This document shows, piece by piece, positions 24,165 through 35,139 of a DNA stretch of 64,000 nt. The stretch is from Cerrena zonata (taxonomy: Eukaryota > Basidiomycota > Agaricomycetes > Polyporales > Cerrenaceae): assembly GCA_038087015.1 (NCBI GenBank), contig JASBNA010000019.1:248001-312000 (forward strand), read 5' to 3'. The number at the start of each line of letters is the position of its first letter. The stretch's first letter is position 1. The position numbers and the translations under genes are program-made. The notes below the pieces were generated by a model. That model was given only the letters and a program-made list of their open reading frames with translations, made no database searches and was not told the origin of the DNA.

Positions 24165-25637
24165 TCAAAACATTCCAGTCAAAATTTGTAATTGGTCATG
24201 AATGCCACCGTCAATCACCCTCAATTCTCCAACCAGTTCCCGTATGCTCTCGAGATCCCTGTTCACATTAATCCTCCATGTGGACACCCCACTTGTACCC
24301 TTCAAGACGATCAAATCTATTTTTTGTACCGCTTCTGATCGAGATCGACCAAGCAACATCTCCTGGAGAGAATGAAGTTGCTGGAAACCAAACCCGTCGC
24401 ATGCAAAGAGGATACGAAGTTCCCGTAGAAGTGGGAATGCATGAAGTCTGATCCTTGTCTTCGAGCTAAGCGCATCTATAACGGAGTAGAAGATCTGCAG
24501 GCTGCTGCCGCTCGGGGCTGGGATGGACAAGGAACAAAGGCGTGTAAGATGCATGGATGCCTCCAGCACAAATGGATCCCAGTTCATCGTACTAAGATCA
24601 TGTGGACACGCAACTGTCAACGTCTTCACATTTCCGAGTGAGGTGAACAAGGATTTTGTGACTCTGTTGATTAGTGTGTTTAGGTTTTTAGGCTCGGGGT
24701 AAGGGAATACGAAGTGCATGATGGGAGCCTCTGTCGTTGGTTTGGACACATCGTCGGAAGACCAACCCACGAATTCCATGAAGTTATCGATACGAAGGTG
24801 AAATGATTTTATCGCGCTGAGTACTCTGGAATGGGAGGAGCGAAGTCCATTTAGGAAAGCTTCACTGGGCATCCCAACCCCAAAGCACACAGCGAAACTC
24901 TCCACATTAGTGATGGTTTGCAAGACCGCCTCGATGTATCTAAATTCGCCGGAAAGTTTGAGATGACGCAGATGGGGAGTAGGTGCAATAAAGCCAGGGC
25001 CTGGGAGTCCCCCAAGCTGTGCATCCAAATAATGGATGGTATGCATCCGTGTAAGCTCCAGCACTTGAAGTTGCGGTGAGAGCAGAAGTGTTTCGACCAG
25101 GCGTTCATAGTTAAAATATGCACTACGTACGGCCAAATGTGTAAGGGATTGGAGGGATATAGATGGTATCAAAGCAAGGATGAGCTTAGAGAGATCAATG
25201 GAAAGGTGTTCAAGATTGGGAAGATGCGAAATGATCTGCTCTAACGCAGGGACACCTTGTGGATACGGGAAGTTGAGAGGAAACCCGGCGTCACCAATGA
25301 CGGTGCAGGAGAATTTTTTCGCTTCTGGACAGATGGGCCATTCGGCAACGAAAGCTAAGAACGGTGCGATGGTAAGTTGGAGAGAACGCAGACGTGGAAG
25401 TTTAGGAGGTAAATACTCCCAAACCGAGTATTTCGAGGGTTCTCGATGAAGTTCTCCTTCAATATCGAGAAGGCCCTGCTGGGAGTGCCACAAATAATCC
25501 CAAAGTGTTGTCCGGTGCTTCTTCTGCCTGTTCGTTGTGGCTCTAATGAAGGTGAAGAGTCCAGGATGGGAGAGGACGATTCCCCTCCAATGACGACACA
25601 CATGGGCGACTCTAATCCAAATATAAGGATGATAGGT

Positions 25638-25675
<38 letters not shown>

Positions 25676-26003
25676 TATGATGCGATGAAGGTCTTTGCGT
25701 GCAAGTCAACATATGAAGTTTGAATATTTCACCCAAGAGTTCACGGGGGAGGCGTAAATTGATCAAGGGTACGAGAAGGTTTAGACAGCCTTGATATTGA
25801 GCTACAGCTTTCTGGTGATGTAAGGTGCGTTCCTTGAGTTTGCATGTCACTCCTCGATGTTTAATGATACGAGATCGAAGTTCGTCAGGTCCTAGTTCAT
25901 ATAATTTGCGGTCTGGTACTACGTCCGGAAATGCGTGGTATCTTGAGATAGTGATGAGGGTTGTCTTAAGTAGTGCTAGATATGGCTTTATACTCACTCG
26001 CAT
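24165..26003 (-). CDS. F-box protein, HHQKA type (612 residues, one exon)
   Basis: This single-exon gene codes for an N-terminal helix (LKERTLHHQKAVAQYQGCLN), an F-box (INLRLPRELLGEIFKLHML, then IWIRVAHVCRHWRGIVLSHP) and a long leucine-rich C-terminal half (ALEQIISHLPNLEHLSIDLS; SLTHLAVRSAYFNYERL). It ends ESIRELVGELRVIDGGIHDQ. This layout is very common among Agaricomycete F-box families, presumed SCF adaptors. Inside the F-box, between its two helices, sits a run of 12 Asp coded by a (GAT)n microsatellite. It shares N- and C-terminal blocks with the F-box gene near 42 kb (HHQKA/WHQKA; LVGELR at both ends), so the two are paralogues. Its substrate is unknown. Confidence 0.82.
25638..25673. 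repeat. (ATC)12 microsatellite in coding sequence
   Basis: There are twelve perfect ATC units on the plus strand (GAT on the coding strand), giving 12 Asp in the F-box region of the minus-strand gene. Such tracts change length easily, here in whole codons. Confidence 0.95.
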
Positions 26004-26257
26004 GGTATAGTGTCCATTGATATGATAGGATCTTCGTAGAAAGATAATCGTTCCTTCGGCAATGATCGTTACAACGATTAGGACATCGTGGGAAACCGTT
26101 TAGCGTTCAGTATGTGATTATCTAACGGTCCAAATATGGTAAATAAGTTGAATGATAAGCAACGCGCCCCTGTTAAGCGGTCGCGACTCTGTTTACCTTT
26201 CTATTTTCTCCTTTAACTTAAACTCCTCTTCATACACGTCTTGTTGAATCCGTAACT
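26004..26257. other. Compact bidirectional promoter region
   Basis: Only 254 bases separate the start codons of the divergent F-box and HMG-box genes, so both promoters must share it. Confidence 0.5.
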
Positions 26258-27460
26258 ATGCTGCCTCGTCTACTAGGTCTGAGCTCTTTCCCAGCTTTGC
26301 GTACAGCATTAGCGCACCCAACACATATCTCGCTGGCGACGCGTTTGACTGTCTCGAACAAGCCATGGTCGCGTTCGATTTCGATGACGCGCCCAGTATT
26401 TGTAGCGACAGCGAAGAAGGTCGTGAAGAGCGAGAAAGAGGTGAAGGCGAAGAAGAGTACAACAACGAAGTCGGGAACTCGTACGAAGAAATCCGTTGGA
26501 ACCAAGACCAAGAAGACTCCAGTCAAGAAGGTGGTGAAGAAGGTGACAAAGGCGAAGACCGAGAAGAAACCTACGTCAGGTCTGTTATATTTCCTTGTAG
26601 CTATTGAAGTATGACGTTGACTTGTGTCTATGACCTCCTTGTTCGTGTTATGAATTGGAAATACTACAGCGAAGCTCAAATTCCCTAAGGGTCCTCCCTC
26701 CGCCTTCGCTATCTTCGTGAAGGGTGAATATGCGAAGCTGAGCGGTCAAATCAAAGATATCTCGCAAGGTGCTACCCTCATGAAAGAAGCTGGTGAAAAG
26801 TGGAGGAACATGTCCGATTTCGAGAAACAGGTCTGTATCATTCGTTCTCTGGTTTAGATTGTGCTCATTAATCTTACTCCATCATTCTATATAATCTATT
26901 CCTACTCGCGTCTTGACTCTTATGTCTTGTGCACATGACAGCCTTTCTTTGACCAACAAGCAACCGCTGTAGAAGCACACAAACCCGTCCTAGAGGAGTT
27001 CTACAAATCACTTGCGCCGGGCGAGTTGATCAGATATAATAAACTACGTGAAAAGAACGGTCTCTCAAAGAAGGTGAAGCCCAAGGAAGCCAGGGCTCCC
27101 CCTAGCCCATACTCTATGTACGTGGCATCCAACTCTGTCATCTTGTGAACTCCTTACCAACACATTTCCAACTTAATTGCTTGTGTGTGCTATTTGATGT
27201 TGCTCTTTAGGTTCCTCCAAGAGTTCTATAGCACTCGCAAGACGGACCTTAGCCAGAACTCGAACTTTGCAGATGCTGCACGTGAGGCTGGTAGGACCTG
27301 GCGGGCTCTATCTGAAGAGGAGAAGAAGGTATGTTGCCCTCCTTTCCATTATGTTACTATGTTTTTAATCGCTGTTCTTATATTTCTCTAGGCATGGATA
27401 GATAAATACAAAGTAATCCGCGCGAAATGGGAGCAGACTCGTGGTAAATCGTCGGACTAG
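26258..27460 (+). CDS. Mitochondrial HMG-box DNA-packaging protein (Abf2/TFAM-like)
   Basis: Abf2/TFAM-type proteins bend and pack mitochondrial DNA in nucleoids. The N-terminus (MLPRLLGLSSFPALRTALAH) is rich in Arg, Ser and Leu without acidic residues, like a mitochondrial presequence. A Lys-rich linker follows (KKVVKSEKEVKAKKSTTTKS). The first HMG box is FPKGPPSAFAIFVKGEYAKL to EKWRNMSDFEKQPFFDQQA. The second is APPSPYSMFLQEFYSTRKTD to TWRALSEEEKKAWIDKYKVI. Two boxes and a short basic tail (KWEQTRGKSSD) match the Abf2 layout. Five exons with short introns; the splice after PFEKQ uses an unusually long intron (about 110 bases). ATG 26258 is the first start. Targeting is predicted from sequence only. 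Confidence 0.85.
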
Positions 27461-27885
27461 ATACAGTATGTCATTCCACATCATTCTTACCTCGTGGTCG
27501 ATGTGGTGTCACGACGTTGTTCGTTGAAGTCAATGTTTATGCTTTGCGCTCGTTTTACTTCCACTTCTCTTTACAACATTTCCTATACCATTCCTCTAAT
27601 GGCAGCACTATATTTTCGTGTATATTATTATCAAGTTCTTTGCATCAATGTGTATACCTTACGTTTGCCCTGTTATAAGTGCGATATAAGGGATATCACA
27701 GGAACTAACAGTACTGTGCACCCGCTCCGTGCTCCGCGGTGAACATACCTGTCTATAGTGTAGGGTCACTCTCAAGTCACAATCGTGATGACGAAATATT
27801 TTGCGTGGGGTGCATGGCAATACAGCAGTAAGACATAGCGAATGGATGGTAAAATCATAACAATAAGGTAGGGGTGCGAGAGTGT
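27461..27885. other. Convergent intergenic region
   Basis: This carries the 3' untranslated regions of the HMG-box gene and RPL11. No other feature was recognised. Confidence 0.5.
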
Positions 27886-28618
27886 TTACTTCGCCTACAA
27901 AAATGAAGTTATGAGTCAGTTGACTGTCATGGGAGTTTGAGAACACAACGAGACGCACGAGGATGATACCGTCGAATCGCGACTTGAACCACGCCATGGT
28001 ATCCTCCTTCTTGATACGGTGTGTAGGTCCAACACGAGCCTTCCTCTCCTTCCTCCTCGCTACTCGGGCACCAGGTCTGCCCATGACGACATAGAAGTCC
28101 ATACCAAAGATACCAATGGTAGGATCATAACGAGCACCCAAATCGATGTGTTCTTGGATACCGAAGCCGAAGTTACCAGTCTCGGAGAAGTTCTTGCGGC
28201 GGAGTTCGTATTCCTTGACTTTCAAGCCACGTTCAAGGATTTCCTCAGCCTTGGGGCCACGGATGGTGACATGGACGGCGATCTTTTCGTTACGACGGAT
28301 ACCGAAGGTTCGGACGGTGTAACGGGCTTTCGAGGTGACGGGAGTTTGACCGGTGAGTTGTTCGAGAACCTTGGATGCTCGGGTGAGACGATCACCAGAT
28401 TCACCGACGGAGATGTCTGTGTAGCAGAAAAGTCCAGTTTAGTTCTTCTGAAATGCAATTCGGACCCAAGGGAAACGCACTCAAGACGAGCTTGTCGATC
28501 TTGACATCCTTCATGGGGTTAGTTGGGGCGGTTTTTTGGTCGGCCTGTGCGACGACAAGAGTGAGAGGTCGGTCAGCATGCTGTCGTATGTCGCCCAAGC
28601 AGCAAGAGGACTGACCAT
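27886..28618 (-). CDS. RPL11: 60S ribosomal protein L11 (uL5)
   Basis: uL5 binds 5S rRNA in the central protuberance of the large ribosomal subunit. The spliced protein (about 175 residues) reads [20 protein letters not shown], then [100 protein letters not shown]. All are hallmark uL5 blocks. The first coding exon is only the start codon: ATG|GTCAGT, resumed after GCACAG at GCCGACCAA. A second intron splits the Asn codon of LVLNIS (A|GTGCGT...CACAG|AC). A third separates DGIIL from AK-stop, so the last coding exon has only two sense codons. Overall a normal, complete gene. Confidence 0.95.
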
Positions 28619-30323
28619 TTTATCTTCGCCGTGAGTCTTGTCGTCGCGGTGCCCTTACCTTTGCTTTACAATAGTCTTTACCCAACGACGGCAGGCTCTG
28701 TGGCTTGAGACCGTGGGAACACCTGTACAGTCGTTTCGGTTCTTGCCGGGTACATGGTTAGAGAAGCGCCCTCTCTGAACGCGACCATCCTAAGCCTTGG
28801 TTCACTCGTGTGTACAACGTGTCTGTCTCTTGTCAGTGGTATCTTTATGCTTTTTGCATAGCCGTCATCATGATGAAAAGGAGACTTGTTTCTTATGTGT
28901 GGCTGTTACCCGACGACTAGGTGCTTGGACTGGTTTGCTTGGGACCCGTATATCTGGACGTCTCACTACAGTGTATTGGCAACTTGGTATGGATCTAACG
29001 GCTTATATAGACACGTTGCTATTGCGTTCCTTGCCGCGATAGATGTTTTCCTATGCGCTCTTGGCGGCACTTTACCGCGATCGTTCTATATCCAACGTGC
29101 TCATGAAAGCCGAACTTGTAACGAACTTGTGGTAAAACAGAGTATCGCTCTACACTGTGTAGGCCCAGATTCGCAACGTTGGGCTTGATATTTCCCCATC
29201 GAGCTGCCCGTCTTTGCTTCATCTCGGCTGTATCATCTTTTGCTTATATTTGGGAGGTGCTTCGGTGTTCTTTCAATGTCCCAACAAACCATAACCTTTT
29301 TCCACGCTGGATTGGTCATACTCGAAATTAACACCCTTCGTGCCCCTTGCCCTAGCATATCCTTCCGCAGGATCCGAAAATGCTCTCATCCAAAGCTTCG
29401 CCTGCCACGTTAACTGCGGTAGCACTGCGGGGCATTGTCTTGAACGGAAGTATTCCAGCGCCTAGTTGTACGCTCAAGATCATGATGTCTTGAATCAAGA
29501 CTTGCCATGACAAATACCTTGCGCTTTTTATAGCTCGTCCAACGCTCGTCTTGACCGTAGATCTCGACGACTCGCTGGCCTTACCATACAATCGATTGTA
29601 TATAACTCTTTTGGCTTCTTTGTCTTGAGTTCGACGCTCCAGATCCGCGTTCATGTGCGTCTGTACTGGCATGTGCGATATTTTAATGCAACCCTGCCCT
29701 TCTTCCGCCACGAGGCTGCAACGCTTATCGACATGTGTATGTTTGTCTCGAAGCCAATGTATTCGTAACTACGTCAGTCTTAAGTGTTTCACAATTGAAA
29801 TCGTTTCATTTCCACGCCGGACATGACCTAGATATCCAGCATGTACAGGTAATTCCTGTCCGTCTTATTGTTGAATTCTGCGTGTTGAGCAGCAAAGTTT
29901 TTTGATGTCCTGATGCATGAGGGAGTATTTTGGTAAAGACGGAAGCTCGGATTATGCATAATTGTAAACCCTAACCCTCGGGCAGTTGCTTGGCAGAGTA
30001 GGTGGTACTAATAGTAAGGCTGCGGTGTACAGGTTGAGCAACCCATCCCACCACCGTTCCCTCTCCTTGTTCATGGTATTTATCTCTCCATCTTCTGCAA
30101 TATACTCTCATCTTGCTTGAGAATCAGTGAAGAAACAGCAAATCTCGGTGGTTCCACGGTCGATCGTCTCATATTCACGTAAGTACAGCCCCGCTACTCG
30201 CCGATTGTAGCGTAACCCTCATATCTTTTGTCCTCGGACTATGACTCCTTCTTAACTTTCTTTTCGTCCATCTAATCCTCAAAAACTCAGCGATAACGTT
30301 ACCGAACCCTGCACGGCTCTCTC
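28619..30323. other. Divergent intergenic region, 1.7 kb
   Basis: This is the upstream region of RPL11 (minus) and of the deubiquitinase gene (plus). Open frames here (for example 29352-29711 minus) show no family motif. An ACGTAAGT (30178-30185) shortly before the deubiquitinase start looks like the donor of an intron in its 5' leader. A ctaaccctcg fragment near 29970 is not a telomere array. Confidence 0.4.
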
Positions 30324-33300
30324 ATGCCCGGTGTCACAGTTCTGCCGCCCTCTCCAGCCATCTCAGGATTCGGACATCATCACTCTTCAAGTGAGTAGCT
30401 TGCGGCTTCTAGAACACCCTTGTTCTAATGCACTATGACATTATCTATCGTCCTCAGAAATGCAAAATGGATCAGTTTCGTCTATCCCCTCCTATGAAAC
30501 CGTTAGCGACATCAAGAGTGCCGCTATAGAGAATGTGCGCAACGCTACTCGGGGCGCATCCGCCACTTCCCTGTTAAATGCGGCAAAGTCTCAGATCGGT
30601 CTGGCAAACGTCGCAGAGAACGAGGGGAGCTTGAAGGATGCGTTGACTTGCTTTATAAAGGCAGCCACTCTAGTCTCGATGTGCATGGAATCAAATGACT
30701 ACAAGCAAGAGTTAAAGAAGCATGGAGTGTTGCACCAGCAAGTACTTCATTTTCAACTTGTGAGTGGATCGACGCTAGGTGGTGTCGTCTGTTATTCACT
30801 TTTGCAAAGCACGAAGGTGCCAATCTCTTGGAGAAGGTACAAGAAGTTGAGAGTAAGCTCTCGCGAGCTTTGGCTGAGGCCTCTCAGTACGTTCTGATTC
30901 CCAGTGCAGACAACGTTACCATTGACTTAGATAATTACAGCAGTCCAAAGAGTGAAGATGCCCCACAGTCCTTAGCAGACCGAATGCGCAAGCTGAGAAG
31001 TGCTGGTATGGACGTCTCCTCAGCAGGCCCGGTCTCGAAACGGATCTCGAAAGACCTTTCAATCAACCTCCCCCCTTCTTCCTCTTCTGACCTACCAGTA
31101 TCAACAGCACCTTCTCTACCATCCGTACCATCCGCACCTCCAACTCGCTCCCTTCTTCAAGGTCTTCCATCTCCCCTTCCGTCAACCTCTTCCTCGCTAG
31201 CATCCCCCGCAGCAACCAGTTCGAAACTTCCGTCGCCACATACACTTATCCCAGCTTCCAGCTTCGGACCACCCTCACCTACGTCATCCCCACCTGAATC
31301 GCCACTCGACGGTGCTAACTTCAGGTATCCATCTATAGACGAACTCAACAGACGAGATGGCCTTCAGCAGCCGTCTACATCTAGCTCGATTCCTCCGGCT
31401 CCTGCTCAACCCTCACCGCTACCTGCTCCGATACCTTCGTTCCCAATACCCTCTCCTGCTTTCCCGATACCACGGCCTGCCTTCCCTGCGTTACCTCTTG
31501 ACCATGCTCCTCGGCCTTCTAGTACACCCATTCCGCCAACCATCGATACCTTTATTAGTCGGCCTGGTTCTCCCGCTATTTCATCGCCTTTATCTCCTAC
31601 TGTTCCCCGCAAGCCTTCTAATCTAGGTTTGAACAAGGCCTCGAGGTCTCCGCTAATCCCGAACGGAGTCTTAACACCCGCTGCAGAGAAGGGTTTACCG
31701 TTTACTGCATTGTTCCCGAAGACTTTACATGAGTGCATGCAAAGACAAGGGTTCCAGGTTCTGTTGCTTGATGTACGGAATCGAGATGCATTCGAACGGG
31801 AGCGCATCAAAGGCGATGAAGTCGTTTGCATTGAACCGTCTGTCTTGCGTCGTGAAAAGTAGGTTGTCATTTATCAAATTCTATCATAGACTAACGGGTT
31901 GCACATCAGCATCACTGCAGATGCGATCGAGGATGCTCTAGTCGTAGGGTCTAGGAACGAATCGACGCTCTTTAGTAACAGAGACAAATTCGACCTGATT
32001 GCGATGTATGACGAGGACTCTACCAACCCTAATTCTTCTCCTGCCATCACTGCCCTCCAACGGGCGATCTATGAGACTTCGTTCAGGAAGATACTCAAGA
32101 ATATGCCTATGCTGCTCATTGGAGGTTTGAAAGCATGGAAGGAGGAGTTTGGTGTGCAGGAGTTGTTTGTTGGAGCTTCAGCTTCTTCCACAAGATTGGG
32201 AGGGCCATCTTCAGTTCGCGTCGGGTTTAACTTCACCTTCGCCTAATACCAACCCTTTCTTGAGAAACAATTCTTCGCCATCTCTTCCTCCGCCCATGTC
32301 GCCTTCTATGCCATTACCTTCACCTAACATGAACGGACTTGGTATCTCAGGTACAAACGGATACAACGGGGGCCTCGTTAGTGCTTCTTCAGCTCTTAAT
32401 GGATATAGTAGCACATCCTCGATGCGGGGGCCGGTCTCGATCGGTTTACACTCAAGAGTACCGGCAGAGTCTAATGGAGCTTCTTCATCTTCGTCCGCGT
32501 TTTCACCACCTTTCCCTGAACCTGTAACCGTTGGCCGGAGTCGATCAGGGACGGATACCACACCGCATGACAATTATGCGAGGTGGATTCCAAGCGGGAG
32601 CATTGATTCACCATCGTCTTCACCTCCGTTATTCCGGTATGTGATTTGGTTCCTTTTACGCACGACCTTATATTTACATCTCGCTTATGCTTACAGTTCT
32701 ACAAGCGAGGCGAAGGGAACCTTCCCAACTAGCCCACCACAGATTGACATGTCAAAGCGGCCAGTCAGCCAAAAACCTATGTTTCGACCTTCACCAAATT
32801 CTATTCCTTATACATCATCTATACCTGAACATGTGAGTGTTCCTTTTCGGTCTTTACTCATACCTCTTCTGACATGGAGTACGTTTGGATAGACGGGTAC
32901 TCGCCATTCTCCATCATTTTCTTATAGCACACCCATTTCGACCGTCCAATACCCTCAATTTCCACGTACTATATCTCCTCAAGTTTCAGGATCCTCCGCT
33001 TTCAACACCTCTTCATCCGGTATCAATGGCATCTCTCCTCTTCCTCAAGCATCCATCAATCCCTCGCCACTCTCCCGTCGACGGTCAGACTATATCGACC
33101 AATCTCAAGAGGCTATTTCAGGGATTGCAACCCGAGTGCCTATCGACTATCCTGTTATTCGGCCTCCACCCGCGGCCGCTGCAAATACTCTAGAGCGACA
33201 GGATAACCGACCTCGGTTATTGCAGCAACAGACTGGTTCTAAACCCATGACGTCACAGAACGATTATCCTATCACTTATTGGGGAGATACTCAGGTCGGG

Positions 33301-34661
33301 ACAAGTGGTTTGAAGAATTTGGGTAACACCTGTTACATGAATTCCACGATTCAGTGTTTGAGCGCGACAGCACCGTTTGCGACTTTCTTTAAAGACGGAA
33401 CTTGGCAGCGGGAGGTCAATGTTTTCAATCCGATGGGGACGAAGGGCAGGTTGGCTGAGGCATTTGCGCGTATCCTGCGTGAAATGTCGACGAGTGAGAT
33501 GCAAACGCTCACGCCGATCCCATTCCGAGTAAGTCACCATCTCATGTTCACATACCCCTAATTCTCAATGTTTTGTTCTTTTAGCGATCTATTTGTCAGT
33601 ATGCCTCTCAGTTCCAAGGAACCGAACAGCACGATTCGCAGGAGTTCCTCCAGTTCCTACTTGATGGTCTACATGAAGACCTGAATAGAGTGACCCAGAA
33701 ACCGCCGATGAACATGACTCCGGAGCGCGAGGCAGAACTTGAAACTTTGCCAACGCAAATTGCGAGTGAGCAAGAGTGGCAGAACTACCTCACGCGGAAT
33801 CGTAGCTTGGTCGTGGATCTTTTCCAGGGTCAATTCAGGAATCAACTGCAGTGCTTGACATGCCGACAGGTATTATTCGTTCGATGTTTATATTTTGGAC
33901 ACATGAGTTGAACTAACGTCCCTTTTACAGACTTCAACCACCTATAATTCGTTCATGTATCTTACACTACCGATACCCACAGGCCGCAGCTCGTCGGAGG
34001 TGAAACTAAGTGATTGTCTAGATGCTTTCGTGAAGGAGGAAGTCATGGAGAAATCAGATGCCTGGTACACACACTTTCCATTCGATTGTTGGTAACAATA
34101 CTGACTTGATTGTTACCATAGGCATTGTCCCAAGTGCAAAACCCTACGCCAGGCAACAAAACGTCTAACCCTCTCACGACTACCGCCCATTCTCCTCGTT
34201 CACCTCAAACGATTCTCGCATAAGGGTCATTTCACTGACAAGATCGAGACTCGCGTCAACTTCCCGATGAAAGAACTAGATTTGACAAATTACATGCCTT
34301 TACCACTACCCCCTGGTCAGGCTCCCACACAACATCTACCATACGACGACCCTAGGTTGCAGAAACCACCTTACAAATATGATTTATATGCTGTTACGAA
34401 CCACTACGGTACCCTGAGCAGTGGACATTGTAAGTCGAACTTATTCTGTTAGTTACCCCTATGTCTAATTTTGTTGCAGATACCGCTTTCGTTGCCTCGA
34501 GGGGGAAAATGGTTGTGTTGCGATGATAGTCGGATTACCGAAGCGAATCCTAAAGATGTCGTTGTAAGTCTTTTGATCTGCCATGGATCGTATCAGTTTA
34601 TTAACGACCTTTGTAGGGTAAACCGGCGTATGTGTTGTATTACAGGAGGACCAAGACATAA
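30324..34661 (+). CDS. Ubiquitin-specific protease, USP8/Doa4 type with rhodanese domain
   Basis: Enzymes of this type cleave ubiquitin from endosomal cargo before sorting into the vacuole. Domains in order are: an N-terminal helical USP8-dimer/MIT-like region (LLNAAKSQIGLANVAENEGS; VLHQQVLHFQL), a Pro/Ser-rich linker (31060-31700), a rhodanese-like domain (HECMQRQGFQVLLLDVRNRD to NMPMLLIGGLKAWKEEFG), a second Ser/Pro-rich linker, then the USP catalytic domain. The Cys box is GTSGLKNLGNTCYMNSTIQC with the nucleophile at 33331-33333. QFQGTEQHDSQEFLQFLLDG is the QQD region, and zinc ligands follow in LQCLTCRQ and HCPKCKTLRQ. The His box is restored by splicing: NHYGTLSSGHYTAFVASRGK, then WLCCDDSRITEANPKDVVGK and a final YVLYYRRTKT. 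The frame changes between the rhodanese domain and the second linker near 32150-32212, explained here by a short intron. Confidence 0.88.
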
Positions 34662-35139
34662 ACTACGTTCGACACGCTATTACTGTTCCATATCTCAATC
34701 TCTTGTACGGCTATTTCTCCCTTTCTCCTCGCTCCCTCACTCTCTTGTTTGTTGATTATTGCTCTCACGTGTTTACATATAATCCCTCTTTCATGTCTTG
34801 GTTTTCTTCTCTTGATGCAATGACTATCCTTTGTCTTTTGGTTCTCTCATATAACATAGTACATGTAATCCTATCACCCACAACTGAACAATCTTACAGG
34901 AATTACGATTGACCTTAGAGGAGGATGACAGCTTGTCATTGATCGACTTATCCACGTAGTTAAACCCTATTGCTATTGTTTGAATGTCAGGAGCATATAA
35001 TGAACATGAACGTACAGTACCACAACAAATAAAAGAGACGAAAACACGACAAGAATAACATAAAGTAATGTATGTATGTATACTACGATATCACAATAGT
35101 CCTACTCGGCCTTGGGGCTCGACACCTCTAACTCTCGTG
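34662..35139. other. Convergent intergenic region
   Basis: This is the 3' sequence of the deubiquitinase and Snt2-like genes. A short gtat repeat lies near 35070. No gene was recognised. Confidence 0.5.

Noticed and set aside
28797..29188. Overlapping 81-100 codon frames upstream of RPL11
   Set aside because: No motif, no splice support and a composition unlike neighbouring exons. Probably chance frames in the intergenic region.
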